Assembly (NCBI RefSeq): GCF_046267875.1
Contig: NZ_CP176502.1
Coordinates: 1,550,001 to 1,614,000 of the forward strand
Direction: 5' to 3'
Length of the DNA stretch: 64,000 nucleotides
Source: Mannheimia glucosida
GTDB lineage: Bacteria > Pseudomonadota > Gammaproteobacteria > Enterobacterales > Pasteurellaceae
Shown one piece after another: positions 43,767 through 51,616 of the stretch. The notes beneath the pieces were generated by a model that made no database searches, was not told the origin of the DNA, and worked only from the letters and a program-made list of their open reading frames with translations. Numbering within the stretch: position 1 is the stretch's first letter; every line of letters starts with the position of its first letter. Position numbers and translations under genes: made by a program.

Positions 43767-45116
43767 ATGTCAATTACAGATAAACAAACCTTGTTACAAC
43801 AAGAACAGGAACTACGACAAGCGGTCGAATTTGCCTTAAATTTTGCAAAACAGGCTGGAGCAGAGGCAGAAGTAGGGGTGACTAAAGTCGCAGGGCTTTC
43901 GGTTTCAAGCCGTTTAGAGCAAGTTGAAAACATCGAGTTCAATAACGATGGCTCGCTCGGTATTTCAGTCTATTTAGGTAAACGCAAAGGTAATGCCTCC
44001 ACGTCCGATCTACAGCCAGAATCGATTCAAAAAACGGTCGAGGCAGCCCTTGCGATTGCAAAATATACCTCAGAAGATGATTGCACCGGGCTTGCTGATA
44101 AAGAGTTGCTTGCCTTTGAGGCAAAAGATTTGGAACTGTACCACCAAGCAGATATTTCAGTTGAGCAAGCGGTCGAATTGGCGATCGAGGCGGAGCATTA
44201 TGCCTTAAATGCAGACGAAAAAATTGTGAATAGTGACGGAGCAACTTTCAATTCTCACAGTGGTGTGCGTGTTTATGGCAATACGCACGGAATGTTGCAG
44301 AGTTACCTTTCGAGCCGATATTCACTCTCTTGTAGTGTGATTTCAGCCTATGAAGATCAGCTTGAGCGTGATTATGAATATGCCATTTCCCGTGAGTTTG
44401 ATAAACTCCAAGCACCGCAATGGGTAGGGCAGCAAGCAGCGGTGAAAGCGGTAGATCGTTTAAATCCTCGTAAGATCAAAACAGGTGAAATGCCGGTGAT
44501 TTTTTACAATGATGTTGCTACCGGCTTGGTCGGGCATTTAGCCGGAGCAATTAGCGGCGGAGCGTTATACCGTAAATCCAGCTTTTTGTTAGATAAACTT
44601 GGCGAGCAAATTTTGCCAAGCTGGTTTGCGATTTCAGAACGCCCACACTTATTACGCCAACTTGCTTCATCAGCCTTTGATAGCGAAGGAGTAATTACCC
44701 AAGACCGAGAAATTATTACCGATGGTATCTTACAAACTTACCTAATGACCAGCTATTCCGGCAGAAAAATGGGGCTAAAAAGCACAGGGCACGCCGGCGG
44801 TATTCATAATTGGTTGGTTAAACCAAACCGTACAGGCGGGTTAAACAGCTTACTCAACGAAATGGGAACGGGCTTGCTAGTGACAGAAATGTTAGGTTCG
44901 GCAATTAATAGCGTAACCGGCGAATATTCTCGTGGAGCAGCGGGTTTCTGGGTTGAAAATGGCGAAATTCAATACCCGGTCGCAGAAATTACCATTGCAG
45001 GGCAACTACAAGAAATGTATAAAAACATCGTTGCGGTGGGCGATGATATTGAGCATCGCTCCAATATCCAAACCGGCTCGATTTTATTAGAAAAAATGAC
45101 GGTTTCAGGGGAATAA
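43767..45116 (+). CDS. pmbA: Metalloprotease subunit PmbA/TldE
   Basis: A 449-aa TldD/PmbA-family protein (E. coli 450 aa), the partner of TldD in a heterodimeric protease that processes microcin B17 and degrades CcdA. Features are GVTKVAGLSVSSR and EFNNDGSLGISVYLGKRKGNAST in the N-half, and LKSTGHAGGIHNWLV and GSAINSVTGEYSRGAAGFWVENG in the C-half. The HEXXXH motif of TldD is absent, as expected. Two uptake signals occur inside the gene near 43820 and 44166. tldD is not in the window. Confidence 0.95.
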   Translation: MSITDKQTLLQQEQELRQAVEFALNFAKQAGAEAEVGVTKVAGLSVSSRLEQVENIEFNNDGSLGISVYLGKRKGNASTSDLQPESIQKTVEAALAIAKYTSEDDCTGLADKELLAFEAKDLELYHQADISVEQAVELAIEAEHYALNADEKIVNSDGATFNSHSGVRVYGNTHGMLQSYLSSRYSLSCSVISAYEDQLERDYEYAISREFDKLQAPQWVGQQAAVKAVDRLNPRKIKTGEMPVIFYNDVATGLVGHLAGAISGGALYRKSSFLLDKLGEQILPSWFAISERPHLLRQLASSAFDSEGVITQDREIITDGILQTYLMTSYSGRKMGLKSTGHAGGIHNWLVKPNRTGGLNSLLNEMGTGLLVTEMLGSAINSVTGEYSRGAAGFWVENGEIQYPVAEITIAGQLQEMYKNIVAVGDDIEHRSNIQTGSILLEKMTVSGE

Positions 45117-45172
45117 TTTGCAAAAAAAGAGCAAATTTAGACCGCTTGTAATCAAATTATTAGGAGAAATAA

Positions 45173-45712
45173 ATGAAAAAGCATCATATTGAAACACTGA
45201 TTGCCAAAGAGGAAGTCATACAACGTATTGACGAATTAGCAAGCTCAATTAATCGACATTATCAAGAAAATGATTGTAAACATTTAGTGGTGATTGGTTT
45301 ATTACGAGGTTCATTTATGTTTATGGCAGATCTTGTCAGAAAATTAGATTTACCGGTAGAAGTAGATTTTTTAACCGCCTCAAGCTATGGCAGCAGCACC
45401 GAATCCAGCCGAGATGTGAAAATCCTCAAAGATTTAGATGGCGAGATTCAAGGCAAAGATGTTTTGATTGTTGAAGATATTATCGACACAGGTTTCACCT
45501 TGAGCAAAGTAGGGGAAATTCTAAAACTGCGTGAGCCAAATTCATTAGCGATTTGTACTTTACTCGATAAACCGTCTCGCCGTGAAGTAGAAGTACCGGT
45601 TAAATGGGTCGGGTTTGAAATTCCGGACGAATTTGTTGTGGGCTATGGCATAGATTACGCCCAAAAATACCGTCATTTAGATTATATCGGGAAAGTAGTG
45701 ATTGAAGAGTAG
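45173..45712 (+). CDS. hpt: Hypoxanthine phosphoribosyltransferase
   Basis: A 179-aa purine-salvage enzyme converting hypoxanthine (and guanine more weakly) to IMP. The PRPP-binding loop VLIVEDIIDTGFTLS near residues 100-114, the flexible loop SSYGSSTESSRDVK and the C-terminal DYAQKYRHLDYIGKV match E. coli Hpt (178 aa). AGGAG precedes the start. The remnant mobile element begins right after its stop. Confidence 0.95.
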   Translation: MKKHHIETLIAKEEVIQRIDELASSINRHYQENDCKHLVVIGLLRGSFMFMADLVRKLDLPVEVDFLTASSYGSSTESSRDVKILKDLDGEIQGKDVLIVEDIIDTGFTLSKVGEILKLREPNSLAICTLLDKPSRREVEVPVKWVGFEIPDEFVVGYGIDYAQKYRHLDYIGKVVIEE

Positions 45713-45726
45713 ATAGGTTTTAGTTG

Positions 45727-45742
45727 CCCAGCCGAGTTTGAA
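45727..45742. other. Degenerate copy of the tRNA-Ile2 3' end, possible att remnant
   Basis: CCCAGCCGAGTTTGAA matches CCCAGCCGGACTTGAA inside the tRNA (46954-46969) at 13 of 16 positions in the same orientation. The element with the integrase fragment lies between the two. It may be the far attachment site, now decayed. Confidence 0.4.
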
Positions 45743-45797
45743 ATGCTTGCTTAGAGGCTTGTTATTATTGAGAGGTGCTATTAAGGATTGTTAAATA

Positions 45798-45819
45798 TAC
45801 CCTTAAATGTACCCTTAAA
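45798..45819. repeat. Tandem TACCCTTAAA arm-like motifs
   Basis: Two copies of TACCCTTAAA start 12 bases apart (45798 and 45810). Related TACCC/GGGTA motifs recur at the other end of the region (about 46759-46830). This fits integrase arm-binding sites on both flanks of an integrated element. Confidence 0.5.
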
Positions 45820-45930
45820 ATGAAAAGTCATTAGGAAATGTGGCTAATTTGTGGGGGTATTTAATATCATTCCGCCATTTGTAGCAAGTTGTTAATTTAT
45901 ACATAGATTTGTGTCGTTTCATACAAAAAT

Positions 45931-45960
45931 AAAAAGCCTAGAGGATTATCTAGGCTTTAT
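45931..45960 (-). terminator. Terminator of the small-ORF pair
   Basis: AAAGCCTAGA (45933-45942) pairs with TCTAGGCTTT (45949-45958) around 6 bases, with a T-rich run on the minus strand just after the stop of the 58-aa ORF. Confidence 0.75.
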
Positions 45961-45966
45961 TTGTGA

Positions 45967-46143
45967 TTATGGTTTCTTTTCCTCAATGATAGTTACTGCT
46001 TCCACTAAAAGGGAATGAATGCCGCCTATTGCTTCGCTAATCTCTAGCCCGTCCATTCCTTGAAAGTCTGATTTGCTCAATATCTCTAAAAGGTTTGTTA
46101 CTTGCCACGCTTGGCGGATTGCTTGATCGTATGATTTAATCAT
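45967..46143 (-). CDS. Small hypothetical protein of the integrative-element remnant, 58 aa
   Basis: ATG to TAA, 58 codons: it starts MIKSYDQAIRQAW and ends VEAVTIIEEKKP. It overlaps the upstream 86-aa ORF by ATGA, so the two are translationally coupled. It is acidic and helical, with no motif I recognise. Similar small ORF pairs are common next to integrases of Pasteurellaceae prophages and ICEs; that is an inference from position. Confidence 0.6.
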   Translation of the reverse strand: MIKSYDQAIRQAWQVTNLLEILSKSDFQGMDGLEISEAIGGIHSLLVEAVTIIEEKKP

Positions 46144-46400
46144 TTCTTCGCCTCCTTGTTGCTACACACTAAAAAGGCTTTCCTGTTATGTGTATGTAGT
46201 CGTTCAGCCGTATCTTTGGCATTTTCTATAAGGGTTTGGGCTGTCCATAGCATACCGCTAACAATATCAGTACTTACTGAAAACTCTTTATTCTCGCCTA
46301 AATCAACGCTTAAGTAGTTGATAACGGCTTCTACCTGTAACAGGTGTTGATCTAACTCATTGACAAGGTCTAAGTAGTCTGTTCTGTCTTGGTTACACAT
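46140..46400 (-). CDS. Small hypothetical protein of the integrative-element remnant, 86 aa
   Basis: An 86-aa ORF (MCNQDRTDYLDLVNELDQHL, later AQTLIENAKDTAERLHTHNR). It is helical and charged with no recognised domain; two cysteines lie near the ends. GGGGG precedes the start at a workable distance. It is coupled to the 58-aa ORF and lies downstream of the broken integrase. Probably a mobile-element accessory gene. Confidence 0.6.
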   Translation of the reverse strand: MCNQDRTDYLDLVNELDQHLLQVEAVINYLSVDLGENKEFSVSTDIVSGMLWTAQTLIENAKDTAERLHTHNRKAFLVCSNKEAKK

Positions 46401-46475
46401 CTTTACCCCCTTAAATCTCTTCCAAACGTGTTACGCTGTCATCAATCACCTTGACCACGCCCCTTAAAGCCGTGC

Positions 46476-46712
46476 CTATATTGATAGTATCTTCGTTAGC
46501 AAGTAGGTTAAAGTAATTTCGGGATAGCTCCCTATGCCTAAATCGCTTTCTTTGCCTGTGATAGGCTTTTTATACCTAAACCGCCATAGCTTAGAGCCAC
46601 TTTTCTTAACCAACAAAAATAGCCCTTTGCCGTCCATTAGCTTGTAGTCTTTCGTTTGAGCCTTTGCGTTTTTGATTTGGGTATTGTTTAATTCGGTAGT
46701 AACTCTAGCCAT
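46476..46712 (-). pseudogene. Truncated tyrosine integrase (N-terminal arm-binding domain only)
   Basis: A 78-aa fragment with the DUF4102/Arm-DNA-bind_3 domain of P4-type integrases: LNNTQIKNAKAQTKDYKLMDGKGLFLLV then LWRFRYKKPITGKESDLGIGSYPEITL. Intact enzymes run near 400 aa and carry the catalytic R-H-R-Y domain; here the frame ends in unrelated residues (TYLLTKILSI) at 46476 and no catalytic domain follows. The gene reads away from the tRNA-Ile2 gene, the standard layout for tRNA-targeting integrases. A deletion removed the rest of the element. Confidence 0.8.
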
Positions 46713-46758
46713 AGAAATTTACCTTAAAATCTCATAGAGCTTTATCAAATAATAAGGG

Positions 46759-46830
46759 GTTTAAGGGTATGGGTTTCGTACCATTTTACGTTATACCCTC
46801 AAATATACCCCTAAAATAAGGGTATGTAAA
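46759..46830. repeat. Arm-like repeats beside the tRNA
   Basis: Inverted and direct copies of TTAAGGGTATG, TATACCCTC, TATACCCCTAAAATA and AAGGGTATG crowd this stretch between the integrase fragment and the tRNA. They relate to the TACCCTTAAA pair at 45798-45819. Confidence 0.5.
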
Positions 46831-46946
46831 CGAATGAATGCGAAAGTATACGAATGAAGAAATAAGTTAAAATTCAGTTTGTACTAGTATTATCAAGGGT
46901 TTTGCGTAAGATTGCGAAAGAAGAAATAAGAGTGGAAAACTTGAAT

Positions 46947-47022
46947 TGGTCCCCCCAGCCGGACTTGAACCAGCGACCAAGCGATTATGAGTCGCCTGCT
47001 CTAACCACTGAGCTATGGGGGG
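46947..47022 (-). tRNA. tRNA-Ile2 (anticodon CAU, lysidine type)
   Basis: A 76-nt cloverleaf including an encoded CCA. The acceptor stem is CCCCCCA/TGGGGGG, the D-loop AGCTCAGTGGTTAGAGC, the anticodon loop CTCATAA, and the T-arm GGTTCAAGTCC. The body follows E. coli ileX (GGCGACTCATAATCGC) instead of elongator tRNA-Met, and positions 4 and 5 pair as C-G, known TilS determinants. So CAU is predicted to be modified to read AUA. It is the likely attachment site of the decayed element downstream. Confidence 0.9.
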
Positions 47023-47049
47023 ATTGGAAAGTGGTTGGAATTATAGAGA

Positions 47050-47090
47050 AAAACCGAGTAGTCGTCTATAGCTAGAGGATTACTCGGTTA
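47050..47090 (-). terminator. Terminator of pgeF
   Basis: AACCGAGTA (47052-47060) pairs with TACTCGGTT (47081-47089), followed by TTTTT on the minus strand. Confidence 0.75.
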
Positions 47091-47114
47091 ATTATTGAAC
47101 GAGAGAAAATAGGG

Positions 47115-47852
47115 TTATTCTGCTCGCCAAATTAAGGTTGCCATTCGTCCGGTTTGTTTGTCTCGGCGGTAGGAAAAGAACAATTCTGATTGGCTGTAGG
47201 TGCAATACTCACCACCTGAAATGGCGGTAATGCCTAATTTATTTAGACGTTGGGTGGCAATTTGGTAAAGATTTCCTAAAAATTTACCGCTTGTAGTGCT
47301 GTCTTCAATAAAGGCTTCTTTGGCTATTGGGTCAAAAGCACAGAATTGGTCTGCCACTTCACTTCCTACTTGAAAGGCAGTCGGCCCGATAGCCGGCCCT
47401 AGCCAAGCGGATATTTCGTGTGGCGGGCATTTAAATTTATCAACTGTTGCCTCAAGCACGCCATCGCATAACCCACGCCAGCCGGCGTGTGCTGCCGCAA
47501 TTTCCGTCCCGTCTTGGCTGGCAAATAATACCGGCAAACAATCGGCGGTCATCACTAAGCAGACTTGGTTTGGTTGATTGGTGTAAACCGCATCGGCTTC
47601 AAGATTATCGCCTGAATAGGGCAGTTCAATCACTCGGGTGCTGTGAGTTTGGGTTAAAAACAGCGGAGCTTGTGGTAATTGAAATTTCTCAACCAATAAA
47701 GCACGATTTTGTGCTACATCTTGCGGCTCATCATTAACGTGATCACCTAAGTTAAAACTGTCAAACGGCGGTTTACTTACGCCACCCGTTCTTAAGGTTG
47801 TTAATGCGTGAATATGCTTAGGCACATTCCAATTTGGAATAATTTTATCCAT
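47115..47852 (-). CDS. pgeF: Purine nucleoside phosphorylase/laccase-domain protein PgeF (YfiH)
   Basis: A 245-aa protein of the YfiH/LACC1 family (purine nucleoside phosphorylase and adenosine deaminase activity; also described as a peptidoglycan editing factor). Zinc/copper-binding motifs are present: LTQTHSTRVIEL, MTADCLPVLF and AAAHAGWRGLCDGVLEAT, with SYRRDKQTGRMATLIW at the end. A TTG 6 bases upstream is in frame; ATG 47852 is chosen for the usual N-terminus. ridA lies upstream on the same strand with an uptake signal between them. Confidence 0.92.
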   Translation of the reverse strand: MDKIIPNWNVPKHIHALTTLRTGGVSKPPFDSFNLGDHVNDEPQDVAQNRALLVEKFQLPQAPLFLTQTHSTRVIELPYSGDNLEADAVYTNQPNQVCLVMTADCLPVLFASQDGTEIAAAHAGWRGLCDGVLEATVDKFKCPPHEISAWLGPAIGPTAFQVGSEVADQFCAFDPIAKEAFIEDSTTSGKFLGNLYQIATQRLNKLGITAISGGEYCTYSQSELFFSYRRDKQTGRMATLIWRAE

Positions 47853-47886
47853 TTGCAAAAAATCTCAAGAAAATGACCGCTTGTTA

Positions 47887-48270
47887 TCAGCGTACTGCAA
47901 TCGCTTCGATTTCAATACCCACATCTTTTGGTAAACGAGCCACTTCCACACAAGAACGAGCCGGAAAATTCGGGTGTCCGTTTTCTTGGAAGAAGGCTTG
48001 GTATTCCGCATTTACCTTTGCGAAGTCGTTAAGATCTTTGACAAATACAGTGGTTTTCACAATATCGGCAACACTTAAGCCGGCTTGTTCGATAATTGCT
48101 TTCACGTTATTCAGAGATTGGCGGGTTTGTTGCACAATATCACTCGGGATTTCACCGGTTTGAGGATTCACCGGAATTTGCCCTGAAGTTAAAACCATAT
48201 TGCCTAAATCAACTGCTTGCACATAAGGCCCAATCGCTGCCGGTGCATTTTCTGTGTGGATAACTGTCAT
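47887..48270 (-). CDS. ridA: 2-iminobutanoate/2-iminopropanoate deaminase RidA
   Basis: A 127-aa trimeric deaminase that hydrolyses reactive enamine/imine intermediates from PLP enzymes. Typical pieces are APAAIGPYVQAVDLGNMVLTSG-type N-terminus, IPVNPQTGE, and CVEVARLPKDVGIEIEAIA with the catalytic Arg in VARLP. GAGGAACA precedes the ATG. Confidence 0.94.
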   Translation of the reverse strand: MTVIHTENAPAAIGPYVQAVDLGNMVLTSGQIPVNPQTGEIPSDIVQQTRQSLNNVKAIIEQAGLSVADIVKTTVFVKDLNDFAKVNAEYQAFFQENGHPNFPARSCVEVARLPKDVGIEIEAIAVR

Positions 48271-48350
48271 CTTGTGTTCCTCTTAATGAAAAATAAACGG
48301 ATTAATGATAATATCTTTTCTTATTATTTGGAATAAAGAGAAGTGAATTA

Positions 48351-49352
48351 ATGAGCATTAATGTTTCTGAAATCGTGTTACATCAATTACAAAAAACAGA
48401 GGGCGAGAACCCGGAGCTTAATACGTTTTTGCGAGAAAATTTATTGGCAATTTCCCCTGAAGTTGATCAAATGATGTTGCAGTTACATCAAGCCTATCAA
48501 AGTAAAGCAAAGGCTTACGGTATATTTAAACCGGAGTCTGTTTTTGCTCAACAGCTCAACCGTTTATTGGAGCAAGAAACCGATTTTTTACCTTTTAGCC
48601 ATAGCTGTGCCAAAATGCTGGCGGCAGAGCTGATCAAATATCCGTTTGCGGATGGCGGCACCTTTATTTTGTGTCGTTACACTTTTTTAGCCACCGAATA
48701 TTTGTTCATTGCGTTGATTGATAGTCGCAATTCGATGTTGGTTGATGAGCAATTAGAGATCAAACGAACGCAGTATTTGGAAATTGCACAATACGATATT
48801 GCTTGCCGAATTAATTTAACCGAATTGAAACTTGATGCTACTTCTAACCGCTATTTAACTTTTGTGAAAGGCAGAGTAGGGCGAAAAATCGCCGATTTCT
48901 TTATGGATTTCTTAAGTGCGGAAGAAGGGTTTAATCCACAACTGCAAAATCAAACCTTGTTGCAAGCAGTGAGCGATTATTGTGAACAAGGGGAGTTATC
49001 CGCCCCTCAAACTCGAGAAGTGAAAAAGCAAGTGTTCGAATATTGTAAAGGGCAGATAAATAGTGGCGAAGAAATTGCGTTAAATGAGCTTTCTAATGCT
49101 CTACCAACACTGAATGAAATTGATTTTGCCCAATTTACGCAAGAGCAAGCATACGGCTTGGAAGAGAATATTCCCCCTATGCGAAATGCTCTTAAAACCC
49201 TGACTAAATTTTCCGGTTCGGGCAAAGGAGTCACGATTAGCTTCAATGCCGAATTATTAGGAGAGCGTTTAATTTGGGATGAACTAAACGACACACTGAC
49301 AATCAAAGGATTACCGGCAAATCTGCGTGACCAGCTGGAACGTAACAAATAA
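48351..49352 (+). CDS. yejK: Nucleoid-associated protein YejK/NdpA
   Basis: A 333-aa DNA-associated protein of the NdpA (PF04245) family, as E. coli YejK (335 aa). Family features are VSEIVLHQLQK, FLALIDSR-type segment LFIALIDSRN and RYLTFVKGRVGRKIADFFMDFL near 168-190. It is divergent from ridA and followed by bamE on the same strand. Confidence 0.92.
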   Translation: MSINVSEIVLHQLQKTEGENPELNTFLRENLLAISPEVDQMMLQLHQAYQSKAKAYGIFKPESVFAQQLNRLLEQETDFLPFSHSCAKMLAAELIKYPFADGGTFILCRYTFLATEYLFIALIDSRNSMLVDEQLEIKRTQYLEIAQYDIACRINLTELKLDATSNRYLTFVKGRVGRKIADFFMDFLSAEEGFNPQLQNQTLLQAVSDYCEQGELSAPQTREVKKQVFEYCKGQINSGEEIALNELSNALPTLNEIDFAQFTQEQAYGLEENIPPMRNALKTLTKFSGSGKGVTISFNAELLGERLIWDELNDTLTIKGLPANLRDQLERNK

Positions 49353-49418
49353 TGGAAAATTTTTATCAGTTTAGGTATTATCTCGTTATCTGAATTTTGG
49401 ATTATCAAAAGGTCAATT

Positions 49419-49760
49419 ATGAAAATGAAATCTCTTTTAGCTGCAATGTTGCTTGCACTGGGCGTAACGGCTTGCTCAACCGTTGAGAAAGTGGTGTATC
49501 GTATTGATGTACCGCAAGGCAATTACTTAGAACAAGATAAAATTGCTCAACTTAAAGTCGGTATGACAGCAGAGCAAGTTGAGTATTTGCTTGGCACGCC
49601 AATGTTGAAGAACATTTTTGAAACCCACCGCTGGGATTATGTGTTTATTAAACGTGAAGGTTATAAAGATCCTGAACAACGCAATCTGTTTGTGTATTTT
49701 GATGCTAAAGGGTTAGTCTCAAAAATTGATGACAGCAATGCGAATGCGGAACAAAAATAA
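49419..49760 (+). CDS. bamE: Outer membrane assembly lipoprotein BamE (SmpA)
   Basis: A 113-aa lipoprotein subunit of the BAM complex, which inserts beta-barrel proteins such as the TonB receptor at 37.9 kb. The signal peptide ends in the lipobox GVTAC with Cys19. The SmpA/OmlA domain follows: RIDVPQGNYLEQ, LKVGMTAEQVEYLLGTPML, HRWDYVF and RNLFVYFDAKGLV. It is close to E. coli BamE in size. Confidence 0.95.
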   Translation: MKMKSLLAAMLLALGVTACSTVEKVVYRIDVPQGNYLEQDKIAQLKVGMTAEQVEYLLGTPMLKNIFETHRWDYVFIKREGYKDPEQRNLFVYFDAKGLVSKIDDSNANAEQK

Positions 49761-49779
49761 TCAGATTACCGAATCAATA

Positions 49780-49809
49780 AAGCTCACTTTCAAAGTGGGC
49801 TTTATTTTT
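49780..49809 (+). terminator. Terminator of bamE
   Basis: AAGCTCACTTT pairs with AAAGTGGGCTT (one G-U pair), followed by ATTTTTTT. Confidence 0.75.
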
Positions 49810-49952
49810 TTGAGTAAAAAAACAGCAATTAGACTTAATTTTTCTTATTTTAATGATAAATTTTTCTAATCTCTCTTTTCAAACGCCAAATTGCTTGCTA
49901 GACTTCGCACATCTTAAATACACAACATCAAAATAAAATTCAGGAGTAGTAA

Positions 49953-51293
49953 ATGAGCGATTTAAACGCACTTTTTCAAAAAATCAAACAACGTGATCCG
50001 AACCAAGCACCTTTCCACCAAGCGGTTGAAGAAGTGTTCGGGAGCCTTGCCCCATTTTTAGCCAAAAATCCAAAATACACCCAACAAGGTTTATTAGAGC
50101 GTATTGTTGAGCCTGAGCGTGTAATTAGTTTCCGTGTAACTTGGGTTGATGATAAAGGCCAAGTACAAGTAAACCGTGGTTACCGTGTGCAAATGAGCTC
50201 GGCAATCGGCCCATATAAAGGTGGTATTCGTTTCCACCCAACGGTTGATTTAGGCGTATTAAAATTCTTAGCCTTTGAGCAAGTATTCAAAAATGCGTTA
50301 ACGACATTGCCAATGGGCGGTGGTAAAGGTGGTTCAGACTTTGACCCGAAAGGCAAATCTGATGCCGAAGTAATGCGGTTCTGCCAAGCATTTATGAGCG
50401 AGTTATATCGCCACATTGGTGCGGATACTGACGTACCTGCAGGTGATATCGGCGTGGGCGGTCGTGAAATCGGCTATATGTTCGGTCAATACAAAAAATT
50501 ACGCAATGAGTTTACGTCAGTATTAACCGGTAAATCGCTTACTTGGGGCGGTAGCTTAATTCGTCCTGAAGCAACAGGTTATGGTGCGGTGTATTTTGCA
50601 GAGTCTATGTTAGCGACTAAAGGTCAGCAGATTGAAGGTAAATCAGTGGTGATTTCCGGTTCAGGTAACGTGGCACAATATGCGGCTGAAAAAGTAATTC
50701 AAAAAGGCGGTAAAGTATTAACGGTTTCCGATTCTAACGGTTATGTATTATTCCCTGAATCCGGTATGACAGAAGCACAATTACAAGCATTATTAGTGCT
50801 TAAAAACGAACGCCGTGAACGTTTATCTGTATATGCACAAGAAGAAGGCTTAAAATACTTTGACGGTCAAAAACCGTGGGGCGTGAAATGTGACATCGCT
50901 TTACCTTGTGCAACCCAAAACGAATTAGATACCGAAGATGCTAAAGAATTAGTGAAAAACGGCTGTATTTGTGTGGCAGAAGGTGCGAATATGCCAACCA
51001 CATTAGGTGGGGTTGAAGTCTTTATCGGTGCGAAAATTCTTTATGCGCCGGGTAAAGCGGCTAACGCAGGTGGTGTAGCAACTTCAGGTTTAGAAATGAG
51101 CCAAAATGCAATTCGTTTATCTTGGAGCCGTGAAGAAGTTGATCAACGCTTATTCAACATTATGAAAGCAATCCACGAAAACTGCGTAGAAAACGGTACT
51201 GAAGCAGATGGTTTCGTAAACTATGTAAACGGTGCAAACATTGCAGGCTTCAAAAAAGTGGCAAATGCGATGTTAGAACAGGGTATTGTTTAA
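49953..51293 (+). CDS. gdhA: NADP-specific glutamate dehydrogenase
   Basis: A 446-aa hexameric enzyme that aminates 2-oxoglutarate to glutamate (E. coli 447 aa). The catalytic lysine lies in LPMGGGKGGSDFDPKG near 125-140, the substrate loop in GPYKGGIRFHP, and the Rossmann motif is VVISGSGNVAQYAAEK near 235-250. AGGAG precedes the ATG. It ends at a clear terminator, and its product joins nitrogen assimilation under GlnD/PII control. Confidence 0.97.
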   Translation: MSDLNALFQKIKQRDPNQAPFHQAVEEVFGSLAPFLAKNPKYTQQGLLERIVEPERVISFRVTWVDDKGQVQVNRGYRVQMSSAIGPYKGGIRFHPTVDLGVLKFLAFEQVFKNALTTLPMGGGKGGSDFDPKGKSDAEVMRFCQAFMSELYRHIGADTDVPAGDIGVGGREIGYMFGQYKKLRNEFTSVLTGKSLTWGGSLIRPEATGYGAVYFAESMLATKGQQIEGKSVVISGSGNVAQYAAEKVIQKGGKVLTVSDSNGYVLFPESGMTEAQLQALLVLKNERRERLSVYAQEEGLKYFDGQKPWGVKCDIALPCATQNELDTEDAKELVKNGCICVAEGANMPTTLGGVEVFIGAKILYAPGKAANAGGVATSGLEMSQNAIRLSWSREEVDQRLFNIMKAIHENCVENGTEADGFVNYVNGANIAGFKKVANAMLEQGIV

Positions 51294-51312
51294 TCTCTAT
51301 ATCTATATATAT

Positions 51313-51337
51313 AGCCCTCCTCGTGAGGGCTTTTTTA
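51313..51337 (+). terminator. Terminator of gdhA
   Basis: GCCCTC (51314-51319) pairs with GAGGGC (51325-51330) followed by six T. Confidence 0.85.
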
Positions 51338-51374
51338 TGTTTGAAATTTAGAGTTTTACGACATTTTTTTGAAA

Positions 51375-51396
51375 AAATATGAAGTAGATCACAAAT
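51375..51396 (+). promoter_or_regulatory. CRP-like site between gdhA and glnS
   Basis: The 22-base site matches the palindromic CRP consensus AAATGTGATC...GATCACATTT at about 17 of 22 positions; the right half TAGATCACA is perfect. No protein gene on the plus strand follows; a promoter-like TTGACA and an orphan terminator do. Confidence 0.5.
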
Positions 51397-51452
51397 TTAA
51401 ACATTGGTCTGTATTTTTGACAGATTTTGTTTGAAACTGTTAGTAAATTCGC

Positions 51453-51547
51453 TTAACCTTAAGGCAACAAGAATAAGTGTTGTACCTAGCAACCTAACAC
51501 ATAAATTTGCTTTCCGAGTGGCCCCAAGAATTGGGGCTTTTTTTATG
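51453..51547 (+). ncRNA. Candidate small RNA between gdhA and glnS
   Basis: TTGACA (51417-51422) is followed after 18 bases by an extended -10 (TGT-TAGTAA, 51438-51446), predicting a start near 51453. The segment can form a GTGTTG/CAAC-AACAC hairpin and ends in a textbook terminator (GCCCCAA/TTGGGGC, seven T). It contains no credible ORF. With the CRP-like site upstream it could be a carbon-controlled sRNA of about 95 nt. I do not recognise it as a known sRNA. Confidence 0.4.
51519..51544 (+). terminator. Orphan rho-independent terminator
   Basis: GCCCCAA (51521-51527), loop GAA, TTGGGGC (51531-51537) and a T7 run. gdhA already has its own terminator about 200 bases upstream, so this one implies another transcript. 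Confidence 0.85.
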
Positions 51548-51616
51548 CTTGATGAGTTATTTTGAGAGTAAAAAAATACCAGCATATTTGCTGGTATTTG
51601 AATGAAGAGAGTTAGA

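Noticed and set aside
46947..47022. Annotating the CAU tRNA as elongator tRNA-Met
   Set aside because: Body and anticodon stem match tRNA-Ile2 (ileX-like) and it keeps the C-G pairs at positions 4 and 5 used by TilS.
49007..49522. 171-codon minus-strand ORF spanning yejK and bamE
   Set aside because: Antisense to two recognised genes and carries no domain.
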